Of a DNA stretch of 33,113 nt, positions 24,934 through 32,694 are shown piece after piece; position 1 is the first letter of the stretch; each line of letters starts with the position of its first letter. The stretch is from contig JABLXU010000063.1 in assembly GCA_013177805.1 (NCBI GenBank), forward strand, positions 1-33,113, read 5' to 3'. Source of the DNA: Candidatus Omnitrophota bacterium (GTDB lineage: Bacteria > Hinthialibacterota > Hinthialibacteria > Hinthialibacterales > Hinthialibacteraceae). Below the pieces are notes generated by a model. The model did not search any database and was not told the origin of the DNA. It saw only the letters and a list, made by a program, of their open reading frames with translations. Position numbers and translations under genes: made by a program.

Positions 24934-26239
24934 CATCGATTTTCTCACCCTGGGACTGGCATTGGCCTTGATCGCCTTCGGGGTGGCCGTGCTGGCGGGA
25001 GCCACCTGGAACGAGGAGGTCGGCTCCCTCTGGGAAACCCGCTGGTTTCTTCAGGCCCAATGGGCGGTCCTGGGACTTGGGGGCGCGGCCGCCGTCCTGG
25101 TGGTGGATTACCGCCTCCTGATCCGTTACGCCTGGTTCTTCTACGCTCTGGGCCTCATCGGCCTGCTGCTGTGCTTCGTCCCGGGATTGGGCCATTTCAC
25201 CCACGGCGCGTATTCCTGGGTGAAGATCGGCCCGCTCCCCCAAATCCAGACCTCGGAATTCGCGAAACTCACCACCATCTTGCTCCTGGCCAAGATCCTC
25301 GCGGCCCGCAAGGAACAATGGCACGGCCTGGCCGATGTCCTCCGCCCCCTGGTCATCGGCGCGGTTCCCGCCCTGCTGGTGTTGAAACAACCCGATCTCG
25401 GCACCGCCGTGGTCTTCGGGCCCATTACCCTGCTGATGATGTTCATCGCGGGATTGCCTTACCCCTACTTGATCCTCATCCTCTCGCCCGCCCTGGGCCT
25501 GTTGGGCATCAGCCACGACCTGGTGTACATCCTGGTATGGATCGGCTTGATGGCCGGACTCCTCATTCTCGCGGTGGTGAAAAAAGTCCCGTGGACGGTG
25601 TGGCTGCCGTTTCTGCTCGTGACCGTCAGCGCCTACGCCGTGGTCTATCAGCATGGCGAAAAAATCTGGAATGACATCGATGATTACAAAAAACGGCGCA
25701 TCACGGGTTTCCTCTACCCCGATCTGGATCTCAAACACTCCAACTGGAACATCTACCAATCCAAAATCGCGCTCGGCTCCGGCGGATTCTGGGGCAAAGG
25801 GTTCGGCAACAGCATCCAGAGCCAATACGGGTTTCTCCCCGAGTTTCAGCATGATTTCGTCTTCCCCGTGGTGGGCGAACAAAAAGGCTTTCTGGGCGCG
25901 TCCCTCCTGCTGGCACTCTTCTTTTTGCTGCTGATGCGGGGTCTGGATACGGCGGTCACCGCCAAAACGCTGCAAGGGGCGCTGATCGCCTCCGGCGTGG
26001 TTGCTCTCTATTTTTCCCATATTACAATCAATGTGGGGATGGTGACCGGCCTCATGCCGGTCACCGGGCTGCCGCTGACGTTTATCTCCTACGGCGGATC
26101 CTTCATGCTGGCGAGCCTGATCGGGATCGGGCTCCTCATGAATGTCCGCTTGCGCTCCGCGGCCGGCTTGATGGACGAGACCTTCCGGGCCGGCCGCCCG
26201 CAGATGGAACTCCCCAAGCCGATCCCCGATGACTTCTAA
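24893..26239 (+). CDS. rodA: RodA, SEDS-family peptidoglycan glycosyltransferase
   Basis: A 448-residue polytopic protein. The frame opens at ATG 24893, overlapping mrdA by 41 nt. GTG 24908, giving LNWKNWYDIDF, fits the usual RodA N-terminus better. Neither has a clear ribosome binding site, so coupling to mrdA is likely. About ten membrane helices. Family motifs: YSWVKIGPLPQIQTSEFAKL (107-126), KQPDLGTA (165-172), GSGGFWGKGFG (295-305), FLPEFQHDFVFPVVGEQKG (314-332) with Asp321 in the HxDF-like region implicated in catalysis, and PLTFISYGGS near the C-terminus. It polymerises lipid II as partner of PBP2. Confidence 0.97.
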   Translation: MCISAVLNWKNWYDIDFLTLGLALALIAFGVAVLAGATWNEEVGSLWETRWFLQAQWAVLGLGGAAAVLVVDYRLLIRYAWFFYALGLIGLLLCFVPGLGHFTHGAYSWVKIGPLPQIQTSEFAKLTTILLLAKILAARKEQWHGLADVLRPLVIGAVPALLVLKQPDLGTAVVFGPITLLMMFIAGLPYPYLILILSPALGLLGISHDLVYILVWIGLMAGLLILAVVKKVPWTVWLPFLLVTVSAYAVVYQHGEKIWNDIDDYKKRRITGFLYPDLDLKHSNWNIYQSKIALGSGGFWGKGFGNSIQSQYGFLPEFQHDFVFPVVGEQKGFLGASLLLALFFLLLMRGLDTAVTAKTLQGALIASGVVALYFSHITINVGMVTGLMPVTGLPLTFISYGGSFMLASLIGIGLLMNVRLRSAAGLMDETFRAGRPQMELPKPIPDDF

Positions 26240-28631
26240 TCCTTCCTGGAAAACGGTGCGTGGAATGAAAAGGGAACCGGGCGCGAACCCGATTTATGCC
26301 GATGAAAGCCGCCTCGCCGAGTCGCTGCGCCGCGCCGGCCTGGCCCTCACGCCGGACGAGGCCTTGCAAATCAAGAACCGCCTGGGCCGCGTTCCGACTC
26401 TGGCCGAATTGTTCGTCTTCGACATCGAATGGAGCGAGCACTGCTCGTACAAGAGCAGCAAGCACCTCCTCAAAAAATACCTCCCCGTCACCGGCCGCCA
26501 GGTCATCCAAGGGCCGGAAGAAGACGCCGGCATCGTCTTCTTCACCGAACACCACGGCCACCGGTACGGGTTGGTCATCGCCCACGAAAGCCACAACCAC
26601 CCCTCCCAGGTCTTGCCTTTCGAGGGCGCGGCGACCGGCATCGGCGGCATCGTCCGCGACGTCGATTGCATGGGCGCGTCCGTGATCGGCGTGGCCGATC
26701 CCCTGCGGTTCGGCGATCCCCGCGGCCGCTTCCCCGAGCGCGTGCGAGCGATTGCCGAAGGCGTGGTGGACGGCATCCGCGGCTACGGCAACGCGCTCGG
26801 CGTGCCCAACCTGGGCGGCGACACGGTCTACCACGAAGGCTACGACGACAACTGCCTGGTCAACGTGGTCGCCTTGGGCCTCCTGCGGGAGGAAGAAATC
26901 ATCCACAGCCGGGTTCCTGAAGGCGGCGCGGGGTACGACCTGATCCTCCTCGGCAAACCCACCGACCGCTCGGGATTCGGAGGCGCGTCGTTCGCGTCCG
27001 GAACCTTGGATCAGGAAGACGAAGAAGAAAACAAAGGCGCGGTGCAAATTCCGGATCCGTTTCTGAAAAACATCCTGATCCACTACAAGGCCTCCCACGC
27101 GGTGCGGCAACGGGCGCGGGAACAGGGGATCCCCATCGGCCTCAAGGACCTGGGCGCCGGGGGCATCGCCTGCTGCGCCTCGGAAATGGGCGCCGGCGGC
27201 GGGTTCGGCGTCGAACTGCACCTCGACCAGGTCCACACGGCCGAAGACCACCTGCCCCCCGAGGTCATCCTCTGCGCCGAAACGCAAGAACGCTTCCTCC
27301 TGTGCGTGCCCCCCTCCTTCACCCCGGAGGTCTTGCGCATCTACAATGAGGATTGGCAACTCCCCGCGATCTGCTCGGGCGCGGGCGCCCATGTGATCGG
27401 CCGGGTGATCGAAGAACCGGTGATGCGGGCTTATCATCAAGGCCGGTTGGTGGTCGATTTGCCCATTGATTTCGTGGTCGAAGGCATCCGCTACGACCGC
27501 CCCGCCCGCGCCCCGCAACCCGGATTCCACGAACCGGACCTCGACCCGCCGGACGATCTCGCGGCTTTTTTCCTGGATTTTCTCGCCCGCCCCAACGTGG
27601 CGTCCAAAGAGCGCGTCTACCGGCATTACGACACCGAGGTCCAGGGCTGCGCCGTCATCCGCCCCGGCGAGGCCGACGCGTCAGTCCTCGCCCCCCTCGA
27701 CGGCTGCCGCGCGGGTGTGGCCCTCACCGTGGACGGCAATCCCCTCTACGGCCTGATCTCCCCCTTCTGGGGCGGCGCCACCGCCGTGGCCGAGGCCATG
27801 CGCAACGTGGCCGCGGTCGGCGCGGTGCCTTGGGCGATGACCGATTGCCTCAATTACGGCAATCCCGAAATCCCCGAAGATTTTTGGGCCTTGGAAGAAG
27901 GCATCAAGGGCATCTCCGAAGCCGCGCGCAGCCTTTATCATCCCAAAGGCGGCAAAGAACCGGTCCCGTTCGTCTCCGGCAATGTGTCCTTGTACAACCA
28001 ATCCGCCGGCGGCCGCTCCATCCCCCCCTCCCCCATTATTTGCTGCCTGGGGCTTCTCCCCGACGCCTCGCGCGCCGTCACCATGGAAATCAAACAGCCC
28101 AGCAGTCTCGTGGTGCTGGCCGGAGAACGGTTCAACGAATTGGGCGGCTCTGAATATTACCAGGCGCGGAATGCCGGCCTGGGCGCGAACGTCCCCGTAG
28201 TGCGCTACGCCCTGGAACGGGGCCTCATCTACGGGACCGCCACGGCCATCCAGCAAGGATTGGTGCTCTCCGCCCACGATATCTCCAGCGGGGGATTGAT
28301 CCTCGCCGCCGCCGAAATGCTGCTGGCCGCGGGACCGCATCAAACCACCGGACTCGAACTGCGCCTGGCGGAACTGAATTCGGACCTGCGGGAAGACGTG
28401 CTCCTCTTCTCGGAATCCAGCGGCATGCTGCTGGAAATCGACCCCAACCGCCTGGGACCCCTCCGCGCGTTGTTCGCCGAATTCGGATTGCCACTCTACC
28501 CGGTCGGCAAAACCACCGCCGATGGCCATCTCACCATACGCGATAAGCAGCACCGGCCGGCCATGCGCCTGGCCGTGGCCTCCATGCGGGAAGCGTGGCG
28601 GGGAACATTCGGATTGACAATCGCGAGTTGA
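26229..28631 (+). CDS. purL: Phosphoribosylformylglycinamidine synthase subunit PurL
   Basis: An 800-residue small-type PurL, which makes FGAM from FGAR, ATP and ammonia supplied by PurQ in purine synthesis. ATG 26229 overlaps rodA by 11 nt; ATG 26265 is the alternative start. Motifs: DIEWSEHCSYKSSK (65-78) with His71, HESHNHPS (119-126), FEGAATGIGGIVRD (131-144), GGDTVYHEGY, GLKDLGAGGIACC, VDGNPLYG and SAHDISSGGL; the last two belong to the second half of the internally duplicated AIRS-like fold. There is no glutaminase domain, so PurQ and PurS must be encoded elsewhere. Co-transcription with the elongasome genes is strongly implied by the overlap. Confidence 0.96.
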   Translation: MTSNPSWKTVRGMKREPGANPIYADESRLAESLRRAGLALTPDEALQIKNRLGRVPTLAELFVFDIEWSEHCSYKSSKHLLKKYLPVTGRQVIQGPEEDAGIVFFTEHHGHRYGLVIAHESHNHPSQVLPFEGAATGIGGIVRDVDCMGASVIGVADPLRFGDPRGRFPERVRAIAEGVVDGIRGYGNALGVPNLGGDTVYHEGYDDNCLVNVVALGLLREEEIIHSRVPEGGAGYDLILLGKPTDRSGFGGASFASGTLDQEDEEENKGAVQIPDPFLKNILIHYKASHAVRQRAREQGIPIGLKDLGAGGIACCASEMGAGGGFGVELHLDQVHTAEDHLPPEVILCAETQERFLLCVPPSFTPEVLRIYNEDWQLPAICSGAGAHVIGRVIEEPVMRAYHQGRLVVDLPIDFVVEGIRYDRPARAPQPGFHEPDLDPPDDLAAFFLDFLARPNVASKERVYRHYDTEVQGCAVIRPGEADASVLAPLDGCRAGVALTVDGNPLYGLISPFWGGATAVAEAMRNVAAVGAVPWAMTDCLNYGNPEIPEDFWALEEGIKGISEAARSLYHPKGGKEPVPFVSGNVSLYNQSAGGRSIPPSPIICCLGLLPDASRAVTMEIKQPSSLVVLAGERFNELGGSEYYQARNAGLGANVPVVRYALERGLIYGTATAIQQGLVLSAHDISSGGLILAAAEMLLAAGPHQTTGLELRLAELNSDLREDVLLFSESSGMLLEIDPNRLGPLRALFAEFGLPLYPVGKTTADGHLTIRDKQHRPAMRLAVASMREAWRGTFGLTIAS

Positions 28632-28706
28632 ATCGCTGGAGCGGACTGGAATCCCACTCGGCCGGACTTCGCCAAAATCCGCCGGGACAACCATAGAACT
28701 AGAGCA

Positions 28707-29702
28707 TCAAGCCCATCCCAGCACCGCGGCGGCCGCCTCGAGAACCCGGGCGTGGATGCGGCCATTGGTGGCCACGATCCCGGTGTTGGCGGCCAGCGTG
28801 CGGCCGCGGCTGAAGTCGAGGGGATCGCCGCGCAGGCCGGTAATCTCGCCCCCCGCTTCCTTAAGGATGATCCACCCGGCGGCGTGATCCCAGATTTTCT
28901 CCTGGTAATCCGCCCGGGTGGGCAAGCGGAGATAAATGGAGGCGTCCGCGCGCGCCACGGCCGCGTATTTGCACTGACTGTCCAGGCGTAACGGAGGAAT
29001 GACGATGCCCAGACGCTCACTGATGCGGCGGGCGTCCTCATGAGACGAATGGGCGGATTCCACCGGTTCGCAAACCACCACCCCCGCGGGATCTTCCACA
29101 TCCGAGACCTGAATGGGTTTTTCCCAGCCCTCCTCCAAACTCCGCATCACGGCGCCCTCCCCCCGGACGGCCACAAACAAAAATCCACGTTCGGCTTCGG
29201 GTTCCAGCCAGTGGAGCGGATAATTGGGACATCCCAGAATGCCCAACACAACCTGGCCCTCTTCCACCAGGGCCAGGGAAACCGCGTATTGTTCCCGGCG
29301 GAGAAAGCCCTGCGTCCCATCAATGGGATCGATCACCCAAAACCGGCCCTGCGGGCCGCCCGGGTGTTTCCCTGATTCGAGCGCGGCGAGAATTTTGTCC
29401 TTTCCCACGCGCCCGTGGACGAACTGGACTGAATGGACAATCCGCTCGGTCAGGAGTTCATCGCCCCGTTCCAGCAAGTCCGCCGCGCTCTCCTCGGCGG
29501 CCAGGGGATCCCCGGGAAAGGCTTTCTGCAGGGCCAGGCTGATGACGGCCTGGGAACTGAAATCGGCGGCGGTGACCGGCGAGCGGTCGGCTTTAATCAC
29601 GGTTTCCGAGGATACCAGTTGCGATTGCACGAGCTGGCAAACCCGGCACGCGCGGCTTACGGCCTCGATCCCCGTCTTTCGTTCGTGATCGTAATCCCCC
29701 AT
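28707..29702 (-). CDS. 3'(2'),5'-bisphosphate nucleotidase, HAL2/SAL1 type (inositol monophosphatase superfamily)
   Basis: A 331-residue protein. ATG 29702 has GAGGAG only 2 nt upstream, an unusually short spacing, but the start matches the family N-terminus. The metal-binding motifs are complete: Glu70/Glu71 (AEES), Asp125-Pro-Ile-Asp128-Gly-Thr (WVIDPIDGTQGF) and Trp271-Asp272 (IWDHAAGW). Also present are DRSPVTAADFSSQAV (39-53), the ALESGKHPGGPQGR insertion (107-120) and VESAHS (214-219), which resemble the eukaryotic HAL2/SAL1 branch more than E. coli CysQ. The enzyme removes the 3'-phosphate from PAP or PAPS, clearing a by-product of sulfate assimilation. It follows the DAHP synthase gene by 7 bp, so both are on one transcript. 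No other sulfur gene is nearby. Confidence 0.9.
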   Translation of the reverse strand: MGDYDHERKTGIEAVSRACRVCQLVQSQLVSSETVIKADRSPVTAADFSSQAVISLALQKAFPGDPLAAEESAADLLERGDELLTERIVHSVQFVHGRVGKDKILAALESGKHPGGPQGRFWVIDPIDGTQGFLRREQYAVSLALVEEGQVVLGILGCPNYPLHWLEPEAERGFLFVAVRGEGAVMRSLEEGWEKPIQVSDVEDPAGVVVCEPVESAHSSHEDARRISERLGIVIPPLRLDSQCKYAAVARADASIYLRLPTRADYQEKIWDHAAGWIILKEAGGEITGLRGDPLDFSRGRTLAANTGIVATNGRIHARVLEAAAAVLGWA

Positions 29703-29709
29703 GTCTCCT

Positions 29710-30783
29710 CTATGCCACTGGGTATGCGGCCTGCCGTTGGGTTTTTAACTTGGCATGCGTTTCCCGCAAAATGCGTTCGGTGGTTTCCCAACCGATACAG
29801 GCGTCGGTAATGGATATGCCGTATTGGAGCTGAGACAAATCCTTGGGAATGGGCTGATTCCCCTCGAATAGATTGCTTTCCAGCATGATGCCGAAAAGGT
29901 GCTCGTTGCCTTCCAGCCGCTGGGCGATCACGTCGGTCAGCACCACTTCCTGCCGCCGGTAATCCTTCCCCGAATTGGCATGGCTGCAATCGACCATGAT
30001 GTAAGCGGGCAGATTCGCCGCCTCGAGACAGGCCACGGTTCTCTGGATGTCCTCCCGGCTGTAGTTGGGCTGATTCCGGCCCCCCCGCAGGATGATATGA
30101 CCCCACACATTGCCGCTGGTCTTGACGATAGCGGTCTGCCCCTCCTGGTCCACTCCCAAAAAACTGTGCGGCGCGCGGGACGAACACATGGCGTCTATGG
30201 CCAACTGCAAATTCCCGTCCGTGTTGTTCTTGAATCCGATGGGCATGGAAAGGCCGCTGGACATCTCGCGGTGCGTCTGCGATTCAATGGTCCGTGCCCC
30301 GATGGCCGCCCAACTCACCAGGTCATCGAGGTACTGCGGCACGATCGGGTCAAGAAACTCCGTGGCCGCGGGCAAGCCCATATCCACGATTTTGAGCATG
30401 ATTTCCCGGGCTTTGCGGGTTCCGTGTTCCATATTGTCCGAACCGTTCAGGTAAGGATCATAGATAAGGCCTTTCCAGCCGATAGTGGTGCGGGGCTTTT
30501 CAAAATAAACCCGCATGACAATGTGCATCTGATCGATCAGCTCGGCGCGCAGGGCGGCCAGGCGGGCGGCATATTCGTACGCGGCCTTTTCATCGTGAAT
30601 CGAGCAGGGGCCGACTATGGCCAGCAGGCGTTTGTCTTTGCCCCGCAACATCCGCTTGATGGTGTTGCGTCCCTCCAGGACCGTCTCCGCCGCGGTATCG
30701 GTGATCGGAATTTCTTCCTTCATCCGCCGGGGAGATATCAGCGGCTGAAATTCCAGTACATGCAGGTCTTGCATCTGTTTCAT
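29710..30783 (-). CDS. aroF: 3-deoxy-7-phosphoheptulonate (DAHP) synthase, class I-alpha
   Basis: 357 residues from ATG 30783, which has AGGAAG 9 nt upstream and gives the family's usual length. Upstream in-frame ATGs at 30792, 30816, 30837 and 30861 are less likely: the first two abut Shine-Dalgarno-like sequence directly and the last two lie at or above the promoter. It condenses phosphoenolpyruvate with erythrose 4-phosphate, the first step to aromatic amino acids. Metal ligands sit at Cys60 (GPCSIHD), His268 (DCSHAN), Glu302 (MLESN) and Asp327 (TDACIGW), close to the E. coli AroG numbering. The PEP-binding RVYFEKPRTTIGWKG is at 91-105. A full N-terminal arm suggests feedback control by an aromatic amino acid; which one is not visible. 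Upstream is the amidohydrolase gene (88 bp), downstream the bisphosphate nucleotidase. Confidence 0.96.
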   Translation of the reverse strand: MKQMQDLHVLEFQPLISPRRMKEEIPITDTAAETVLEGRNTIKRMLRGKDKRLLAIVGPCSIHDEKAAYEYAARLAALRAELIDQMHIVMRVYFEKPRTTIGWKGLIYDPYLNGSDNMEHGTRKAREIMLKIVDMGLPAATEFLDPIVPQYLDDLVSWAAIGARTIESQTHREMSSGLSMPIGFKNNTDGNLQLAIDAMCSSRAPHSFLGVDQEGQTAIVKTSGNVWGHIILRGGRNQPNYSREDIQRTVACLEAANLPAYIMVDCSHANSGKDYRRQEVVLTDVIAQRLEGNEHLFGIMLESNLFEGNQPIPKDLSQLQYGISITDACIGWETTERILRETHAKLKTQRQAAYPVA

Positions 30784-30823
30784 GGCAAACATCTTCCTGT
30801 TCGAACGGGATTCCATCCTCCTA

Positions 30824-30852
30824 ATCGTATCGCCCATCCGGTATACCATCAA
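30824..30852 (-). promoter_or_regulatory. Sigma70-like promoter for the DAHP synthase gene
   Basis: Minus strand: TTGATG (30852-30847, four of six), 17 bp, TACGAT (30829-30824, four of six). Transcription would start near 30817, about 34 nt before the chosen ATG at 30783. Confidence 0.5.
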
Positions 30853-30871
30853 TTGACACACGGCTTTTGGT

Positions 30872-32350
30872 TCAGAAGCCTTCCCCCTCCAATCCGGCGG
30901 AAAAATAACGAGGCAATGACGCCGGGGACGCGTTCAAGGGGCGGATGGCCTCCCGCGCCTCGAAGACGATCCCGTGAACCACCGTGAACCACACTTCGCC
31001 GCGCAACGCTTCATCCCGGTAGGCCGTGTGATATTCGGCATCCTGCAGCCACTCGCGCAACCGCGCTTCATCGGCCCGGTACGGCGTATCGGGATGAAAC
31101 ACCACCAAGTTGGCCATGGCCCCGCCGCGCATGGTGCCCACCGGATAGGGAAACGCCCGGTACTGGGCCATATACCGGGCCGGAACGATGGCGGCCAGCC
31201 AGTCAATGTCGGCCCATGTGTATCCCGCGTGGTGAACCAGATGCGTGTGCACTTGATGCGTGTGCTCCACAATCCGGGTCCCGGGGCTGCCCGGGAATCC
31301 ATCAGGCCGGAACGCCTTGGCCTGCCGCGGATGCGGGGCGTGATCGGAACCCAAAAACGTCCACGGATCGCGGCGGCGGGCCTGGTCCCGCGTCAGTTCG
31401 ATCAGGGCGGCCTGGTCCAATGCGGAGGGAAGCGCCGGCCGCCGGTAATTGATCATCCGCGTGGGACGGCTTGCGAGCATGTCACGGTTGAAATACAGGT
31501 AATCCAGCCCGATTTCCGCCGGCAACTCCATCGCGGACGCGTCCCGTTCGGATAGGACCATCTGCAAGGCCTCCCCGGTTGGAATATGGCGGGTCAGGAG
31601 GCGGCGCAGACCGGCTTCCCGGGCCCAAGCGATGATTTCCCGCTGCGCGGCGAGCACCGTATCCCCATCATAATACAGGGGGTGCAAAAGATAATCGGGC
31701 GGCCGCACCCGTTGCCGGAACGCGGCGATACTCTCATCCGGACGCTCGCGGTCGTTGTGGTACGAGAGCATTCCCCCCCGGCGCGCCAGATACATCTCTT
31801 TTCTTTGATCGGCGGATGCCTCCGGTCCGCCGTACGTGCTCACAAAATCCTTCTCCTCCTGCCCGGGAATGGGCGGGACGCCCGGTTCGAGGCGGGGCCA
31901 GACATGCGTAAAGATCCACGCCTGTTTTTGATACCACGCCCAGGTGGCGCGCCAACGCTCTTGACCCACCGGGGCCCAGGGGGTATTGCCCATCGCCCCC
32001 GCCAGCCAGACTCCACCCCGTAAGGCCGCCAGCGAGCCGCGCCGGACATCATAAGCACGATTGGCCTGTTGGATCTGAACCACCAGGTCTTCATACGTCT
32101 GGGCGGCCGGATGCCACGGATCCGCCTCGAACATCTCCGGCGTGGGTATCCAACTTTCCCGGAAATGCACATGCGGATCGGCCCGCGCCAAGGCGATGTG
32201 AACCTCCTCCGGCAGGTCGATATCGGCTCCCGGATGCCGGCCGGGCTGGATTTCCAGCGGCTCGCCCGGAGCGCACCGGACTTGGGCGGGGATGATTTCT
32301 CCCTCATCCAAGTGAAGATGGTGGGTTTGAAAAACAACCGTGGATTTCAT
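30872..32350 (-). CDS. Dihydroorotase-like amidohydrolase (type I-like)
   Basis: 492 residues from ATG 32350. There is no clear ribosome binding site, but the promoter 31 nt above excludes the longer frame. Amidohydrolase metal motifs: ADPHVHFRE with His60 and His62 (57-65), LSYHND with His198, LLTRHIPTGEAL with His255, and LGSDHAPH with Asp336 (333-340). NYRRPALPSALDQAALIEL (301-319) matches the substrate-loop region of type I dihydroorotases. Expected reaction: reversible cyclisation of carbamoyl-aspartate to dihydroorotate in pyrimidine synthesis. Where type I enzymes carry SDDG with a bridging Asp, this protein reads STYGG (171-175), so either the metal site differs or the substrate does. 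At 492 residues it is longer than usual. No other pyr gene is near, so another cyclic-amide substrate is possible. Confidence 0.75.
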   Translation of the reverse strand: MKSTVVFQTHHLHLDEGEIIPAQVRCAPGEPLEIQPGRHPGADIDLPEEVHIALARADPHVHFRESWIPTPEMFEADPWHPAAQTYEDLVVQIQQANRAYDVRRGSLAALRGGVWLAGAMGNTPWAPVGQERWRATWAWYQKQAWIFTHVWPRLEPGVPPIPGQEEKDFVSTYGGPEASADQRKEMYLARRGGMLSYHNDRERPDESIAAFRQRVRPPDYLLHPLYYDGDTVLAAQREIIAWAREAGLRRLLTRHIPTGEALQMVLSERDASAMELPAEIGLDYLYFNRDMLASRPTRMINYRRPALPSALDQAALIELTRDQARRRDPWTFLGSDHAPHPRQAKAFRPDGFPGSPGTRIVEHTHQVHTHLVHHAGYTWADIDWLAAIVPARYMAQYRAFPYPVGTMRGGAMANLVVFHPDTPYRADEARLREWLQDAEYHTAYRDEALRGEVWFTVVHGIVFEAREAIRPLNASPASLPRYFSAGLEGEGF

Positions 32351-32380
32351 ACAAAAATTCGCTTTGCCGGATTGAATTAA

Positions 32381-32410
32381 ATTGTAACGGATTGATGGCT
32401 CATCCGGCAA
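32381..32410 (-). promoter_or_regulatory. Sigma70-like promoter for the dihydroorotase-like gene
   Basis: Minus strand: TTGCCG (32410-32405, four of six), 18 bp, TACAAT (32386-32381, five of six). The predicted start is about 25 nt before ATG 32350. Confidence 0.55.
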
Positions 32411-32497
32411 GTGCGTTTTTTTCGCGTATTTTTTCAGATCGCCGGATTGCATCACTTCAAAATGATTGTAAAAATCACCCCTGAACGATACTCCGTC

Positions 32498-32530
32498 GTA
32501 GGGTGGACGCAAAGCGGAGCATCGCCCACC
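32498..32530. repeat. Dispersed element, GTAGGGTGG family (copy 2)
   Basis: GTAGGGTGGACGCAAAGCGG, then AGCATCGCCCACC. The outer arms GGGTGG and CCCACC are nearly complementary. It is related to 7920-7950 and lies in the repeat-dense stretch 32411-33113, which holds no gene I can support. Confidence 0.55.
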
Positions 32531-32576
32531 GATAATAGGGGGGCTCCAAGCGCCGCGTAGCCCGCCAACAAATTTT

Positions 32577-32606
32577 CCCTCTCTCTGGAAGAGGGCCGGG
32601 ATGAGG
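32577..32606. repeat. Dispersed palindromic element, CCCTCTC family (copy 2)
   Basis: CCCTCTC, TCTGG, AAGAGGG, then CCGGGATGAGG. It has the same layout as 6125-6160. A second CCCTCTCTTCCCGC follows at about 32611. Confidence 0.55.
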
Positions 32607-32694
32607 AAAATCCCTCTCTTCCCGCTTCCACTTCTCGAATAACGCATTCCTCCCTCCTCCCCAAGCGCCCCTTTCAAGGGGCCGCCGTATAGCA

